Below, piece after piece: positions 36,730-50,143 of a stretch of DNA of 64,000 nt (the stretch's first letter is position 1; each line of letters begins with the position of its first letter). Below the pieces are notes generated by a model. The model was not told the origin of the DNA and ran no database searches. It worked only from the letters and a program-made list of their open reading frames with translations. Where the stretch lies: NCBI GenBank assembly GCA_002733205.1, contig NVUW01000014.1:124001-188000 (forward strand), written 5' to 3'. The stretch is from Thalassobium sp. GTDB lineage: Bacteria; Pseudomonadota; Gammaproteobacteria; Pseudomonadales; Oceanobacteraceae. A program made the position numbers and the translations under genes.

Positions 36730-38598
36730 TCAATTCAACTGCTCTTTGACGGTAAGATCACCGCTCGTGGCAGACACCTCGATAGAAACAGGCGTTGTTT
36801 CCGCTACATAACTGACCCGATAGAAAGCACCATAGCTTGGTAACCCCTGGACACCCGTCAGATCCAGTTCACCAACGGAATTACGAACCGGTCCGGCATC
36901 GGAGAAAATCTTATAACCGTCGCCGGATACCGCCAGAGTTGCACCATTGGCCGGAATGTTGCCATTGCCATCCTGCAACACGACATAAAACGTTCCACTC
37001 GCCGCTAATGCCGGGCCGCCAACGACTTCGGTATAAGTATTTGGACCAGTAGCATTGAAGTAACGGATGCGAACAGAATCAGCAAGCGACTGCATTAATC
37101 GTAAACTGCTGCGGACATTCATCAGACTCCCGCAATGGCCAACCCCCCTGGCTGCATCAGTACACATTACGCCCTGATAGGTTGTAGGGGCTGCATCGTA
37201 TGTACTGTTGTTATTGAAATCAGAGAAGAATTCTACAGGGCGGGTATTCGTTCCCATATCAACAACGCTGTTAAAGTTATCATCCCGAAAGGCTTCCGGG
37301 AAGGTAACAAAAGGCTCATCCGCATCAAACAAACCGTTGTTGTTACTGTCTGTAAAACCACTTTCGCCTTGTGTATAAGCCAGGATGGTGGTCATACCGA
37401 ATACGGTCGTACTCAACTGCTGGTCCGTCTCGTTGACACGCTGTAAGGCGGCATCATGTTGGCCCGGGCGCACGCCAGAGCTGGACCATTTTACCGAGCA
37501 GGTACCAGCTGTCGTTGTACAGCTGGAACCAATAATTCCGCTCTCGGCCGTAAAGTTAACAATGGTGCCGTCAGCAACCGGGTTCTGAAACTGATCTGCC
37601 GCATAAGCGGTCACATTCACTTCAACGCCGGATACATTAAAGGCACCAGGGTTAAGAATATCTGCAGCAATGGCAAAACTGTCCTGATCAGCAATACCGG
37701 TTGTCACTGAAATCGGCTGCGAGCTGGTAATGATGCTGGTTACGCCATCGTTCGCCAGCGTTGTCGCCCGGACTGAAGTCACTGTATGGGTCGTACCTGA
37801 GCGTACAATCGCTTTTACATCACCATTCTCATCAGTAATCCCGGAATTCAAAGCCAGGTTCACACCACCAGTTGTGTTTGTCAGGGTGAAAGAAACTTCT
37901 TTACCACCAATAGGGTTGTTGGTGCGGTCAAGAACACGGAAAGTAACCGAAGAAAGTTTAGGCAGAACCGGATCACCGATTGTCGAAATAGAAATCGCTG
38001 GTGCGGAAGTTTCTACATAAGTGATCGCGCCAACTTCCGGAGCCTGAACGGTAATGGTACCGGTAGCACTGTGCAACACCTTCGTCTTATCAACGGTACC
38101 ATCCGTAGATGCATAAAGCTTAAACGAGACAATATCAGTGCCTGAACACCCCTTTGCTTCGTAAGTAACCGATACTTCACCACTGGAGGTAATGCTTTCA
38201 TCACGACTAAAAGACGCTTTGGCCGGGTCGGCTTCGGAGCAGGTTGAAGAGAATTCAACCCCATACTGCTGAGAAACAATTTTGGCATTACTGCGGTCAG
38301 CATCAACGATGGTTGCAGAAATATTGGTTGTACCACCGGCGCTCAGCGTTGTGTCGCTGATATCCAAAACACCAAGAGCAAAGCTTGTACCCGTACCATT
38401 ACCTAAGCGTGGATTGGTAATATTGGTGCCGGTTGTTACATCACTGGTAGTGCCATCGCCGTTATCAACGGTATCGGTTGTACCATCGCTACCGGAATCC
38501 GTATTGGTTCCGCCTACCACCGAGCCACCACCATCGCCGCCACAGGCGGTTAGCAGCAAGGTCAGCAGAAAAGTGGTTAATGCAGTGGGCTTAAACAT
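36730..38598 (-). CDS. Large Ig-like-repeat lipoprotein
   Basis: The 622-residue protein has a lipoprotein signal (MFKPTALTTFLLTLLLTACGG, cleaved before the Cys), a low-complexity Gly/Ser/Asp/Thr linker (about residues 20-60) and Ig-like beta repeats resembling Big_1 domains, for example DRTNNPIGGKEVSFTL and DQFQNPVADGTIVNF. In the middle are three Asp/Asn-rich loops (such as DSNNNGLFDADEP) that look able to bind calcium. It is probably a surface or outer-membrane-anchored protein; adhesion is possible but not shown. The start at 38598 has GGAG nine bases ahead. It is flanked by two terminators and interrupts the usual gltD-hemE order. Confidence 0.82.
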   Translation of the reverse strand: MFKPTALTTFLLTLLLTACGGDGGGSVVGGTNTDSGSDGTTDTVDNGDGTTSDVTTGTNITNPRLGNGTGTSFALGVLDISDTTLSAGGTTNISATIVDADRSNAKIVSQQYGVEFSSTCSEADPAKASFSRDESITSSGEVSVTYEAKGCSGTDIVSFKLYASTDGTVDKTKVLHSATGTITVQAPEVGAITYVETSAPAISISTIGDPVLPKLSSVTFRVLDRTNNPIGGKEVSFTLTNTTGGVNLALNSGITDENGDVKAIVRSGTTHTVTSVRATTLANDGVTSIITSSQPISVTTGIADQDSFAIAADILNPGAFNVSGVEVNVTAYAADQFQNPVADGTIVNFTAESGIIGSSCTTTAGTCSVKWSSSGVRPGQHDAALQRVNETDQQLSTTVFGMTTILAYTQGESGFTDSNNNGLFDADEPFVTFPEAFRDDNFNSVVDMGTNTRPVEFFSDFNNNSTYDAAPTTYQGVMCTDAARGVGHCGSLMNVRSSLRLMQSLADSVRIRYFNATGPNTYTEVVGGPALAASGTFYVVLQDGNGNIPANGATLAVSGDGYKIFSDAGPVRNSVGELDLTGVQGLPSYGAFYRVSYVAETTPVSIEVSATSGDLTVKEQLN

Positions 38599-38683
38599 GC
38601 GCGCGCGCTCCATTTGAAATTGTCCCAACAGTATTCTTATTGCTGGCTAGGATAGCATTGGAGCAGTTAAAGAGGCCATAAAC

Positions 38684-38719
38684 AAAAACGCGGCTACCCA
38701 CCGGGTAAGCCGCGTTTTA
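38684..38719. terminator. Intrinsic terminator after gltD
   Basis: The arms ACGCGGCT/AGCCGCGT and ACCC/GGGT form an extended stem with one bulged base around ACC, flanked by A and T runs. It lies about 40 bases past the gltD stop and could work in both directions. Confidence 0.85.
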
Positions 38720-38760
38720 TGCCGTCTGTCACATTCTGCCCAATTGCGGCAGAAAATGGC

Positions 38761-40209
<1,449 letters not shown>

Positions 40210-43200
40210 TTACTCAGGACGAGCACGGGTGTTATTCAGCAATTGTTGTAAGTCGGCGGCTTTCGGTTTCACCAGCCAGAACTTGCCGATGAAGCCATCG
40301 AAGTCATCCAGAATGGTCTGACCCCAGGCACTGCCGGTCTCGCCCACGAATTCACGCAGAACACTGCGCAGATGACTGCGGTGCGCTTCGGTCAGTTCGT
40401 TGGAGATACGGTGGATATCCACCAGCTCGTGGTTGTACTTGTCGACAAAGCTGTTATCGAGGTCGAGTACATAAGCGAAACCACCGGTCATACCTGCACC
40501 GAAGTTATAGCCGGTTGCACCCAGAACACAGACCATACCGCCTGTCATATACTCACAGCAGTGATCGCCTGCACCTTCAACAACCGCATGCGCACCGGAG
40601 TTACGCACACCGAAACGCTCACCGGCACGGCCGGCCGCCAGCAATTTACCGCCGGTCGCACCGTACAGACAGGTGTTACCAACGATGGAGGTGTCATTCG
40701 AGCTGAAGGCCGATCCTTTCGGCGGGAAGATCACCAGCTTACCGCCGGTCATACCTTTACCCACGTAATCGTTAGCATCACCTTCCAGTACCATTTCCAG
40801 ACCACCAGCGTTCCATACACCGAATGACTGGCCGGCAACACCGGTCAGGTTCATGCGTACTGGCTTGTCAGCCATGCCCTGGTTGCCATAACGCTTGGCA
40901 ATTTCACCGGACAGACGCGCGCCGATGGAACGGTCACAGTTGGTGATACGGAAGTTAAATTCACCGCCAGCTTTGTTTTCAATCGCTGGCAGCACATCCG
41001 TGACCATGCGTTCAGCCAGCAGGCCTTCATCGTATGGAGTGTTGCGCTCAACCTTAACGGTATGTGGCTTATCGGCAGGAATATGGTCGTTAGCCAGTAA
41101 TGGCATCAGATCCAGATTACGCTGCTTACTGGTCAGGCCTTCCAGCATATCCAGCAGGTCGGTACGGCCAACCAGCTCTTCCATGCTGCGCACACCCAGC
41201 TGAGCCATCCAGCCGCGTACTTCTTCAGCGAGGAAGCGGAAGTAGTTTTTCACCATGTCGGCGGTGCCGATGTAGTGCGCTTCACGCAGACCATCATTCT
41301 GAGTAGCAACACCGGTCGCACAGTTGTTCAGGTGACAGATACGCAGGTATTTACAACCCACTGCCACCATCGGCAGCGTACCAAAGCCGAAGGATTCCGC
41401 ACCCAGAATGGCTGCTTTCACCACATCCAGACCAGACTTCAGACCACCATCCGTCTGCACACGGACCTTGCCACGCAGATCGTTAGAACGCAGTGCCTGA
41501 TGAGCTTCGGACAGGCCGAGTTCCCATGGCGAACCGGCGTATTTAATCGACGTGATCGGTGATGCCGCAGTACCACCGTCATAACCAGAAATGGTAATCA
41601 GATCGGCATACGCCTTGGCAACACCGGCCGCAATGGTGCCGACGCCCGGTTCAGACACCAGCTTCACCGATACCAGCGCAGATGGGTTCACCTGCTTCAG
41701 GTCGAAGATCAGCTGCGCCAAATCTTCAATCGAGTAGATATCGTGGTGCGGCGGAGGCGAAATCAGGGTTACCCCGGGTACTGAATAGCGCAGGGTCGCG
41801 ATCAGATCGTTAACCTTACCACCCGGCAGCTGACCACCTTCGCCCGGCTTGGCACCCTGAGCAACTTTAATCTGCAGCACATCAGCACTGGCCAGATAAG
41901 CCGGGGTTACACCAAAACGACCGGAAGCAATCTGCTTGATCTTGGAGTTTTTGTTAGTGCCGTAACGGGCCGGATCTTCACCGCCCTCACCGGAGTTGGA
42001 ACGGCCACCGAGTTCGTTCATGGCTTCAGCCAGTGCTTCGTGTGCTTCTGGAGACAACGCTCCCAGAGACATCGCAGCAGTATCAAAACGCGGGAACAGC
42101 TTTTCAGCCGGCTCCACTTCGCTGATATCAATCGGCGTGATGTCTTTACGCAGGCTCAGCAGGTCACGGATAGTCGCCACCGGACGCTTGTTCACCAGGT
42201 CGGCGAAACGATCATAGGCGGCCTGACTGTTGGTCTGTACGGCTTCCTGAATGTTTTTCACAACATCCGGGTTATAGGCGTGATATTCACCACCGTGCAC
42301 GTATTTGATCAGGCCGCCCTGGTCGATTTTTTTACGGTTCTTCCAGGCATTCTTACGGATAAGTTCGAGATCTTCTTCGAAATCGGCAAAGGTCGCGCCC
42401 TGAATACGGCTGGTCACACCACAGAAGCACAGATCCACAACTTCTCTGCTCAGACCCACAGCTTCAAACAGCTGCGAGCCACGGTAAGAAGCCACCGTCG
42501 AGATACCCATTTTGGACATCACTTTCAGCAGGCCCTTACGGATAGCTTTGCGGAAGTTCTGCTGTGATTTCAGCGGATCGCCCAACAATTCGTTGGTGCG
42601 GTGCAGGTCGGTCAGCACATCGTACGCCAGCCATGGGTAAACAGCGGTCGCACCGAAGCCCAGCAACACGGCAAACTGGTGAGCGTCACGGGCAGAACCG
42701 GTTTCAACGATGATATTACCGTTGGTACGCAGACCCTGCTTAACCAGACGATGATGCACCGCGCCGGTTGCCATAACCGCAGGAATCACCCACTGACTGT
42801 CATGGACATCGCGATCCGACAGGATAAGCATAACGTTGCCGTCACGCAGTGCCTGTTCAGCCTGATCAGCCAGATTGATAATGGCTTGTTGCAGACCCAC
42901 CGCAGGATCAAACGCCAGCGACAAGGTGGTATGAGCAAACGCGTCCAGCCCCGTGGTTTTCAGACCGTGGAATTTCAGCGGCGACAGTACCGGAGACGTC
43001 AGGATGATGCGGTTGGCATGATCAGCGCCGGTTTCGAAAACGTTTTTCTCGGCACCGATGCAGGTTTCCAGCGACATCACGATGGCTTCACGCAGCGGAT
43101 CGATCGGCGGGTTGGTAACCTGCGCGAACTGCTGGCGGAAGTAATCAGCCAGATGGCGAACGCGCTGAGACAGCACCGCCATCGGCGTATCATCGCCCAT

Positions 43201-44661
43201 AGAACCGGTGGCTTCCTGGCCTTCTTCGCCCATCGGACGCAGTACCTGGTCACGCTCTTCGTTGGTGACCAATTGCAGTTTCTGATGGGTATTGAGCAGA
43301 TCGCCGGACAGCGCTTCAGCATCGTCCACTTTTTGCAGCAACAGCTGGCTTTCCATACGGATGGCATTTTCTTTCAGCCATTTTTTGTACGGGAACTCAG
43401 ACTTCAGCGCATTGTCGATGTCTGCGGCGTTAAGTAACTTGCCTTCTTTGGTATCAATCGCGAGGATTTCACCCGGCCCAACACGGCCTTTGGCAACCAC
43501 ATCTTCGGGCTTGTAGCCATAGACGCCGACTTCAGACGCAACGGTGATGAAGTTGTCTTTGGTGATGACCCAGCGTGAAGGACGCAAACCGTTGCGGTCG
43601 AGACCACAAACGGCATAACGACCATCGGTGATAACCAGACCGGCCGGGCCGTCCCACGGCTCCATGTGCATGGAGTTGTATTCGTAGAAAGAACGCAGAT
43701 CGGCATCCATGGTTTCGACGTTCTGCCAGGCTGGCGGAATCATCATGCGGATAGCACGGAACAGATTCATCCCCCCGGTCACCAGCAACTCCAGCATGTT
43801 ATCCATGGAGGATGAGTCGGAACCGGTGGTGTTAACAATAGGGGCCAGATCACTCAGGTTAGGCAGCAGATCGCTCTGGTACTTACCGGTACGGGCGTTT
43901 GCCCAGCTACGGTTACCCTGAATGGTGTTGATCTCACCATTGTGGGCCAGCATGCGGAATGGCTGAGCCAGCTGCCAGCGCGGCATGGTGTTGGTAGAAA
44001 AACGCTGATGGAATACGCAGATAGCGGTTTCCATGCGTTCATCACCGAGATCTAGGAAGAAATTCGGCAGGTCAACCGGCATGGTCAGACCTTTATAGGA
44101 CAGCACCCGGTCTGACAGACTGGCGATGTAGAAATCCGGGTATTCGCTCAGTGCTTTCTCGGCGAAACGACGCGCGTAGAACAGCTTAACGGCGAAAGCG
44201 GTTTCATCCAGCTCAGAATCGGCAGCAATAAATACCTGCTCAAAACGAGGCAGACAGTCGATCGCCATCGGTCCCAGGCAGTCGTTATTGGTTGGCACGG
44301 TGCGCCAGCCCAATACAGACAAACCCTGACTGCTGAGAGCGTGCTCAACGGCGGTTTTCTGCTTGCTGAAAATGGCATCATCAAGATCCATAAACAGCAT
44401 ACCAACAGCGTACTGCGCCGGTAATTCAATACCCGCTTGTGCAGAAACTGCGCGCAGGAAAGAATCCGGCTTTTGGATCAACAGACCGCATCCGTCACCG
44501 GTTTTGCCATCCGCGGCAATACCGCCACGGTGTGTCATGCAGGTTAAGGATTCGATTGCTGTTGTTAACAGCTTGTGACTCGGCTGCCCTTCCAGATGGG
44601 CTAACAAACCGAATCCACAGTTGTCCTTAAAGTCGCCTGGAGTATACAGACCAGTTCTCAT
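40210..44661 (-). CDS. gltB: Glutamate synthase large subunit
   Basis: The 1483-residue protein has the N-terminal glutamine amidotransferase whose nucleophile is Cys15 (after processing) in [10 protein letters not shown], the FMN-binding synthase domain with the [3Fe-4S] cysteines in [15 protein letters not shown], and a C-terminal beta-helix with repeated GG/TGG turns. It converts glutamine and 2-oxoglutarate to two glutamates, the main ammonia assimilation route at low ammonia. The leader is about 90 bases with a good promoter. It forms an operon with gltD. Confidence 0.97.
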   Translation of the reverse strand: MRTGLYTPGDFKDNCGFGLLAHLEGQPSHKLLTTAIESLTCMTHRGGIAADGKTGDGCGLLIQKPDSFLRAVSAQAGIELPAQYAVGMLFMDLDDAIFSKQKTAVEHALSSQGLSVLGWRTVPTNNDCLGPMAIDCLPRFEQVFIAADSELDETAFAVKLFYARRFAEKALSEYPDFYIASLSDRVLSYKGLTMPVDLPNFFLDLGDERMETAICVFHQRFSTNTMPRWQLAQPFRMLAHNGEINTIQGNRSWANARTGKYQSDLLPNLSDLAPIVNTTGSDSSSMDNMLELLVTGGMNLFRAIRMMIPPAWQNVETMDADLRSFYEYNSMHMEPWDGPAGLVITDGRYAVCGLDRNGLRPSRWVITKDNFITVASEVGVYGYKPEDVVAKGRVGPGEILAIDTKEGKLLNAADIDNALKSEFPYKKWLKENAIRMESQLLLQKVDDAEALSGDLLNTHQKLQLVTNEERDQVLRPMGEEGQEATGSMGDDTPMAVLSQRVRHLADYFRQQFAQVTNPPIDPLREAIVMSLETCIGAEKNVFETGADHANRIILTSPVLSPLKFHGLKTTGLDAFAHTTLSLAFDPAVGLQQAIINLADQAEQALRDGNVMLILSDRDVHDSQWVIPAVMATGAVHHRLVKQGLRTNGNIIVETGSARDAHQFAVLLGFGATAVYPWLAYDVLTDLHRTNELLGDPLKSQQNFRKAIRKGLLKVMSKMGISTVASYRGSQLFEAVGLSREVVDLCFCGVTSRIQGATFADFEEDLELIRKNAWKNRKKIDQGGLIKYVHGGEYHAYNPDVVKNIQEAVQTNSQAAYDRFADLVNKRPVATIRDLLSLRKDITPIDISEVEPAEKLFPRFDTAAMSLGALSPEAHEALAEAMNELGGRSNSGEGGEDPARYGTNKNSKIKQIASGRFGVTPAYLASADVLQIKVAQGAKPGEGGQLPGGKVNDLIATLRYSVPGVTLISPPPHHDIYSIEDLAQLIFDLKQVNPSALVSVKLVSEPGVGTIAAGVAKAYADLITISGYDGGTAASPITSIKYAGSPWELGLSEAHQALRSNDLRGKVRVQTDGGLKSGLDVVKAAILGAESFGFGTLPMVAVGCKYLRICHLNNCATGVATQNDGLREAHYIGTADMVKNYFRFLAEEVRGWMAQLGVRSMEELVGRTDLLDMLEGLTSKQRNLDLMPLLANDHIPADKPHTVKVERNTPYDEGLLAERMVTDVLPAIENKAGGEFNFRITNCDRSIGARLSGEIAKRYGNQGMADKPVRMNLTGVAGQSFGVWNAGGLEMVLEGDANDYVGKGMTGGKLVIFPPKGSAFSSNDTSIVGNTCLYGATGGKLLAAGRAGERFGVRNSGAHAVVEGAGDHCCEYMTGGMVCVLGATGYNFGAGMTGGFAYVLDLDNSFVDKYNHELVDIHRISNELTEAHRSHLRSVLREFVGETGSAWGQTILDDFDGFIGKFWLVKPKAADLQQLLNNTRARPE

Positions 44662-44756
44662 AGAACAGCTCTCATTAGTAAAAACAATTGAAAAATCAAG
44701 GGCTTACAACGGCCTAATGCTCAAAATTTAAGCAGCATCTAGACAAAAGGACGCTC

Positions 44757-44785
44757 ATTCTACACATCTGAGGCCCCTGTCACAA
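44757..44785 (-). promoter_or_regulatory. Sigma-70 promoter for gltBD
   Basis: On the minus strand TTGTGA and TAGAAT are separated by exactly 17 bases (four and five of six matches). Transcription would begin about 90 bases before the gltB ATG. The position downstream of the SPOR gene indicates that gltBD is transcribed independently of the pil-aro genes. Confidence 0.65.
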
Positions 44786-44865
44786 ACATGAGCGTTTTTG
44801 CGTATTGTTGTAAGGCGGTAACGGAAGGCCGTCAATGCAGGAGATTAGCGGCCGGAAGAACGGGA

Positions 44866-46392
44866 TCAGCGCAGTATATTTTGCACCGCAGATACATCGC
44901 GAATCCAGGGAGACTGCGTACGCAGTTCCCGCGGCAGGGCATTAACCGCAGCCTTGGCCTCATCGCGGTTGCCATAGACGCCTGCCACAACGACAAACCA
45001 CGGGCGTTCATTATGTTCGGTGCGATACTGGTACAGCGACCCGGCGACCTGAGACTGCCACTGCAGGCGAAATGCGGAGGCATTGTCGACCTGATACGTC
45101 CCAAACAACTGCACCACAAAACCGCTCTTCACCGCCAGCAAAGCGCGCTCATCGGCACTGCGCGACGGCGTGTTTGGTTGTATGCGTGGTGCAGCCACCT
45201 CGCTCACCGCAGACCGGGCCGGAGCGGCGGTGGCTTTTTCCGGCACCGAAGAAGGCGCCGTAACGTCAGCAATGCCGGGCTTAGCTTGCGCTGCCGCGGG
45301 TTCATTGACCTGAACCGCAGATTCAGTCTCTGCTACCGCGTAATTGTAATCCGGCGCGTCGCTGGTTACATCGGTCTTAACCACTGGCGGAGCAATCTCC
45401 GTCGTCTCAATCGCATCATCAGCGGCGAAAGGTGACAAAGACCCATCGACAGGCGTGCTGGCATCTTCGTCCTGTGCACGGCCCTGTTGTGCAATCTCCA
45501 GCCTCTGCTCCGGAGAAGCGACCTGAGCCGGGTCATCACCAGCACGGTATAAGAAAGAAACGACCAATGCCGCCGCGACCCCGGCAATAGCCAGCATATG
45601 CAGCAGAGGAAAACGGTTCGGTTGCGCAGCGGCCGGCGTTATCGCCTCAGCGTCTGCCGCACCGGGCGACAGCAGATAATCTTCGGCATGATGTAACAAT
45701 GCTTGCGGCCAGCCTGCAGATTGCTGCCAGATAAACAGCAACTCATCCTGAGTCAACGCCAAAGGCTGACCCGGACTGAACACCTGCTGAATCAGCAGAG
45801 CAGCATCATCCAGTGACAAAGGCTCAAGGTTCAGCACATGCACAGGGGCCTGTGCCGGGCTTTCGCGAAACGCCAGCTCAAAGCCTGGCTGGCCAAATAA
45901 AGCAAAAGAAATCGCCTGAGGAGCCAGCAGAGCAAAGTGCGCAATGTCATTCAGGGTATCGGCATCCAGCTGGTCGGCCTGATCAATAATCACCAGCAGA
46001 CTTAAACCATCGTTATAACGCAACAGGGCAATGTCTTTGATTGCTTCACGGGCATGTACGATGTCATCTGACAGCTGAGGCATATCCCAGCGGCGGGCAA
46101 TATGATTGAGAATGGCGGGCATTCCAAGCATCAGATCGGCGGTTATAAACAGGCTTTCTTCCGGATCTTCACGCTGCGCCGCCAAGGCTTGTGCCAATAC
46201 GGTTTTACCACTGCCAGAAGGTCCGGTAACTGCGACCAGAAGTTCACTGTAAGACGCCAGATGCGCCAGTAATTCGAGATGTTTACGTTGCCCGGACAGC
46301 AACTGAGGCAGAGGCAAATGGTATCCATGCACCGGATCTTCTGAGCTGCTGTAGCGATGCGTTTCCAGATCCAGATTAAAATCGGTTTCCAT
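44866..46392 (-). CDS. DamX-like AAA ATPase with C-terminal SPOR domain
   Basis: The 508-residue protein starts with an ATPase-like domain (Walker A GPSGSGKT at 57-64, LLVIIDQADQ as Walker B), then one membrane helix (about 265-285, MLAIAGVAAALVVSFLY), a long Ala/Glu/Pro-rich periplasmic linker, and a SPOR domain in the last 75 residues (FVVQLFGTYQVDNA...). SPOR domains bind denuded peptidoglycan at the division site. The arrangement and the place after aroB match DamX and its Pseudomonas equivalents, which act in division and cell envelope biology. It begins 30 bases after aroB. Confidence 0.88.
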   Translation of the reverse strand: METDFNLDLETHRYSSSEDPVHGYHLPLPQLLSGQRKHLELLAHLASYSELLVAVTGPSGSGKTVLAQALAAQREDPEESLFITADLMLGMPAILNHIARRWDMPQLSDDIVHAREAIKDIALLRYNDGLSLLVIIDQADQLDADTLNDIAHFALLAPQAISFALFGQPGFELAFRESPAQAPVHVLNLEPLSLDDAALLIQQVFSPGQPLALTQDELLFIWQQSAGWPQALLHHAEDYLLSPGAADAEAITPAAAQPNRFPLLHMLAIAGVAAALVVSFLYRAGDDPAQVASPEQRLEIAQQGRAQDEDASTPVDGSLSPFAADDAIETTEIAPPVVKTDVTSDAPDYNYAVAETESAVQVNEPAAAQAKPGIADVTAPSSVPEKATAAPARSAVSEVAAPRIQPNTPSRSADERALLAVKSGFVVQLFGTYQVDNASAFRLQWQSQVAGSLYQYRTEHNERPWFVVVAGVYGNRDEAKAAVNALPRELRTQSPWIRDVSAVQNILR

Positions 46393-46422
46393 AATTGCCT
46401 CCTTTAGTGACTCAAGAGTGAC

Positions 46423-47514
46423 TCAAGCCGTGCCCAGTTTATCCCCTGCCAACAGGGTTTGCGTCAACAAGTCTTTCGGAACTTCCGACGTCATGTAGGC
46501 TTCACCTATACGCTGTAACAGCACCAGACGGATGCGTCCATCCAATACTTTTTTATCGACCTGCATGCGCGAGAGGTAATCATCCGCCGACATATTCAAT
46601 GGCCCAACAACCGGCAAACCAGACGCCTGTAACAGGGAGCGCAGCTCGCGCAGCTCTTCGCTGCTGACACGCCCCATGCGCCAGCCAAGATCGGCCGCCA
46701 TCAGCATACCAGTACCAACCGCCTCGCCATGCAACCACTGGCCATAGCCCTGATGAGCTTCAATTGCATGACCGAAGGTATGGCCCAGATTCAGAATGGC
46801 GCGGATGCCGGATTCCGTTTCATCCTGGGCGACCACTTCGGCCTTATCCTGACAGGAACGTTCAATGGCATAAGCCAGAGCTTTTGGCTCACGCGCCATC
46901 AAGGCCGCAATGTTTTCTTTGATCCACTGATAAAACGCCGGGTCACAGATAAGACCATATTTAATCACTTCAGCCAGACCAGCCGATAACTCGCGCTCAG
47001 GCAACGTATTCAGTGTACCTGTATCGGCTATCACACACTGAGGCTGATGAAACGCGCCAATCATGTTTTTGCCCAGCGGATGATTCACGCCGGTTTTTCC
47101 GCCGACAGAGGAATCGACCTGCGACAGTAACGTGGTCGGTACCTGAATAAAGTTCACTCCGCGCTGATAAGATGCGGCCGCGTAACCACACATATCCCCC
47201 ACAACACCGCCACCAAGCGCCAACAGCGTTGTCGTGCGGTTATGTTGCTTCTGCAAGAGGGCGTCATAAATAAGATTCAGGGTGGTCAGGTCTTTGTAGG
47301 CTTCACCATCGGGCAGAATGACTTCATCGACCTGATAGCCTGCCAGCGCTTCTTTTACCTGCTGCAGGTACAAAGGTGCTACGGTTTCATTGGTAACAAT
47401 GAGTACCTGACGGCCTTTTATATAGGGAGTGAATAAAGCAGAATTGCCAAGCAACCCGGCACCAATAAAAATCGGGTAACTGCGGTCGCCCAGATCGACG
47501 GTCAGGGTATTCAT
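46423..47514 (-). CDS. aroB: 3-dehydroquinate synthase
   Basis: AroB turns DAHP into 3-dehydroquinate, the second step of the shikimate pathway, using NAD and a metal. The 363-residue enzyme has [36 protein letters not shown] and the metal-binding H in [11 protein letters not shown]. It starts 5 bases before aroK in the coding order pilQ-aroK-aroB-damX. Confidence 0.97.
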   Translation of the reverse strand: MNTLTVDLGDRSYPIFIGAGLLGNSALFTPYIKGRQVLIVTNETVAPLYLQQVKEALAGYQVDEVILPDGEAYKDLTTLNLIYDALLQKQHNRTTTLLALGGGVVGDMCGYAAASYQRGVNFIQVPTTLLSQVDSSVGGKTGVNHPLGKNMIGAFHQPQCVIADTGTLNTLPERELSAGLAEVIKYGLICDPAFYQWIKENIAALMAREPKALAYAIERSCQDKAEVVAQDETESGIRAILNLGHTFGHAIEAHQGYGQWLHGEAVGTGMLMAADLGWRMGRVSSEELRELRSLLQASGLPVVGPLNMSADDYLSRMQVDKKVLDGRIRLVLLQRIGEAYMTSEVPKDLLTQTLLAGDKLGTA

Positions 47515-47519
47515 GTGTA

Positions 47520-48035
47520 TCAGCCTTTTATAAGCCTTTTAAGTTCCTGCACGACCCAGCGCGGATTGCGCTGGTCGGTTTCGATGATAATGTCTGCGAT
47601 CTCACGATACAGCGGATCACGGGCACTGAACAGGTCACGCAATATGCGCTCGGGATTTTCTGCCTGCAGCAGCGGACGGTTTTTATCTTTAGCAGTACGC
47701 GCCAGCTGCTGCTCTACAGAGGTGCAAAGATAGACGACCGTACCACGCGCACTTAAATGGCGACGATTGGCTTCACGCATTACGACACCACCACCTGTCG
47801 CCAGGACGATGGAGCTCATTTGCGTCAGCTCATCAATAGCCTGCTCTTCGCGCTCACGAAAGCCGGACTCGCCTTCCATATCAAAAATCCAGGGAATATT
47901 GGCACCGCAACGCTCTTCGATGACTTTATCAGAATCGAAAAAATCCACTTTGAGTTCGGCGGAAAGCAAGCGGCCAATGGTGCTTTTACCAGCACCCATT
48001 GGCCCTATAAGAAAGACAGATTGTGATCGCTTCAT
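47520..48035 (-). CDS. aroK: Shikimate kinase
   Basis: AroK phosphorylates shikimate at the 3-hydroxyl. The 171-residue enzyme has Walker [10 protein letters not shown], the substrate-binding [10 protein letters not shown], and LATGGGVV. The start at 48035 ([11 protein letters not shown]) fits the family and lies 4 bases after the pilQ stop; a longer frame overlapping pilQ is rejected. Confidence 0.96.
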   Translation of the reverse strand: MKRSQSVFLIGPMGAGKSTIGRLLSAELKVDFFDSDKVIEERCGANIPWIFDMEGESGFREREEQAIDELTQMSSIVLATGGGVVMREANRRHLSARGTVVYLCTSVEQQLARTAKDKNRPLLQAENPERILRDLFSARDPLYREIADIIIETDQRNPRWVVQELKRLIKG

Positions 48036-48039
48036 GGCA

Positions 48040-50139
48040 TTAACGGTTGCTGAGCGAATCCTTAACCAGTCGCGGTGTAATAAACACCAGCAATTCACTC
48101 TTATCATCAGAGTGATTGGTATAACGGAATAACGCACCGATTAATGGCAAATCCCCAAAGAACGGTGTCTTGCTGATCGAGGTGATTTCTTCAGAACGGA
48201 AAATACCACCCAGTACCACCGTCTCACCGTTATCAACCAAGACCTGAGTTTCTACCGCGTTGGTATTGATGCTTGGGCCTGCCGAGGTCAGTTCGCCAAC
48301 AGAATCCTGATTGATCACCAGATCCATAATGATGCGGTCATCCGGTGTAATCTGCGGAGTTACTTCCAGACGTAAAACTGCAGATTTAAAGGCAACGTTA
48401 GTTGCACCACTGGAGCTGGCCTGTTGGTATGGAATTTCAGTACCGGACTCGATTGAAGCGGTCTGACCATCGGCAGTAATAACCCGTGGTTGCGAAACAA
48501 TTTCGGCACGACCATCGGTTTCAATTGCTGCCAACTCCAGATCCAACAAGTAATCTGCAGTCTGATAACCCACCGCAAACGTCGTTGCAGCAGCATTGGT
48601 TACACCAAAATTAACAACATTAGCACCGGTAAGATCAATTCCATCGCTGGTAGCTGCTGCACCTGTAGCCCGGTCGAATAATATTTGGTTACCTTCGGTC
48701 AGGGTCTGCTGACTGCCACCAACCGTTGTCCAGTTGCTGCCATTATTCTTAAAGCCGGCACCACCCCACTTAACCCCCATCTCCTCGCCGACACTGGTCG
48801 TGGCAACGACGATACGTGCTTCAATCAGAACCTGACGAACGGGCACATCCAGCATATTCAGGGCTTCGCGTACTTTTTCCAGATTGCCCGCGGTGTCTTT
48901 CATCAGCAGAGTATTGGTACGCTCATCAACAACCGCGGAACCACGCTCAGATAACAACCCCTGTTCAGAAGTCAGCAGCTTTGCCAACTCACTGGCTTTA
49001 GCGTATTTCAGCTGCATGTACTCAGTAACCAGAGGAGCCAGCTCTTCAACCTGTTTAACGGCTTCCAGCTCGATTTTTTCACGCGCGGCAATTTCTTCGG
49101 CTGGTGCAATCAACAGAACAGACCCCATCTGACGCTTGCCCAAACCTTTGGTCTTCAGTACCAGATCCAGTGCCTGATCCCAGGGGACGTTCTGCAGACG
49201 CAGCGTAATGCTGCCCTGAACGGTATCCGATGCCACCAGGTTTAAGCCGGTAAAGTCAGCAATCAACTGCAGCACAGCACGCACTTCAATATTCTGGAAA
49301 TTAAGCGACAATTTTTCGCCAGTAAACGGAAATTGCTTCTTACGTTCTTCTTTCTTATCTTCCGGCACTACAGATACATTAATAGAAAGCAGCTTGTCTG
49401 TCTGATAAGCCAGATAGTCGAAATCATCGCCCGTAGGTTCAATCACAATACGGGTAGAATTATCTTCACGCTTGGTATCGATATAGCGCACTGGCGTCGC
49501 AAAATCGGTGACATCCAGACGGCGGCTGAGAGCCTCAGGTAAGCGCACGCCTTTAAGATCGGCGATGATTTTATTGCCTTCACGACGAATATTGGCCGAT
49601 GCGCGGGCATCATTCAGCATAATCTGAACCTGCCCTTCGCCCAGGTCTCCACGGCGGAAATCAACATTCACTACTTTCAGATCATTGTTGAGCATGCCAG
49701 ACGAAGAACCCTCTTTAACGTCAGCAGCAAATACCTTTTCTCCTTCCGACTGACCGATACGCAACAACAGGGTGTTGCCTTCAACCTTGGTGGTATAGCC
49801 CGTCAGACGGGTCAGATTAATCACCAGGCGGGCACGGTCTTTGGTCGAAACCAGCGTTGCACTGCGCGCGTTACCAGAACCAATCTGGTGGCGCTTTGTT
49901 TTCAGATTACTAACGACACCTGGCAAATCAAGCGCGATCCGTGCCGGCTGCTCAATGGTGTAGCCACTCACTTGCGGAGGTGTACCATCAAACTCCATAC
50001 GGATTTCAGTAACATCCCCAGGCAGGGATGAAAAGCGCAGATCATTCAGTGTCGCAGCAGAAGCGACTGAGGCTACAAGAGCCAGCATCAGGACTGGTAG
50101 CGTCTTCATTATTGTGTGAAAGCCCTTCACCGTATTCAT
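48040..50139 (-). CDS. pilQ: Type IV pilus secretin PilQ
   Basis: PilQ forms the outer-membrane ring through which the pilus passes. The 699-residue protein has a signal peptide ending ASVASAA, two AMIN-type domains (about residues 40-260) that bind peptidoglycan, a secretin/TonB short N-terminal domain near [18 protein letters not shown], an N1-type domain with the [14 protein letters not shown] stretch, and the secretin core with [13 protein letters not shown] and [15 protein letters not shown] nine bases ahead supports 50139. It is the last pil gene. Confidence 0.96.
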   Translation of the reverse strand: MNTVKGFHTIMKTLPVLMLALVASVASAATLNDLRFSSLPGDVTEIRMEFDGTPPQVSGYTIEQPARIALDLPGVVSNLKTKRHQIGSGNARSATLVSTKDRARLVINLTRLTGYTTKVEGNTLLLRIGQSEGEKVFAADVKEGSSSGMLNNDLKVVNVDFRRGDLGEGQVQIMLNDARASANIRREGNKIIADLKGVRLPEALSRRLDVTDFATPVRYIDTKREDNSTRIVIEPTGDDFDYLAYQTDKLLSINVSVVPEDKKEERKKQFPFTGEKLSLNFQNIEVRAVLQLIADFTGLNLVASDTVQGSITLRLQNVPWDQALDLVLKTKGLGKRQMGSVLLIAPAEEIAAREKIELEAVKQVEELAPLVTEYMQLKYAKASELAKLLTSEQGLLSERGSAVVDERTNTLLMKDTAGNLEKVREALNMLDVPVRQVLIEARIVVATTSVGEEMGVKWGGAGFKNNGSNWTTVGGSQQTLTEGNQILFDRATGAAATSDGIDLTGANVVNFGVTNAAATTFAVGYQTADYLLDLELAAIETDGRAEIVSQPRVITADGQTASIESGTEIPYQQASSSGATNVAFKSAVLRLEVTPQITPDDRIIMDLVINQDSVGELTSAGPSINTNAVETQVLVDNGETVVLGGIFRSEEITSISKTPFFGDLPLIGALFRYTNHSDDKSELLVFITPRLVKDSLSNR

Positions 50140-50143
50140 AAAA

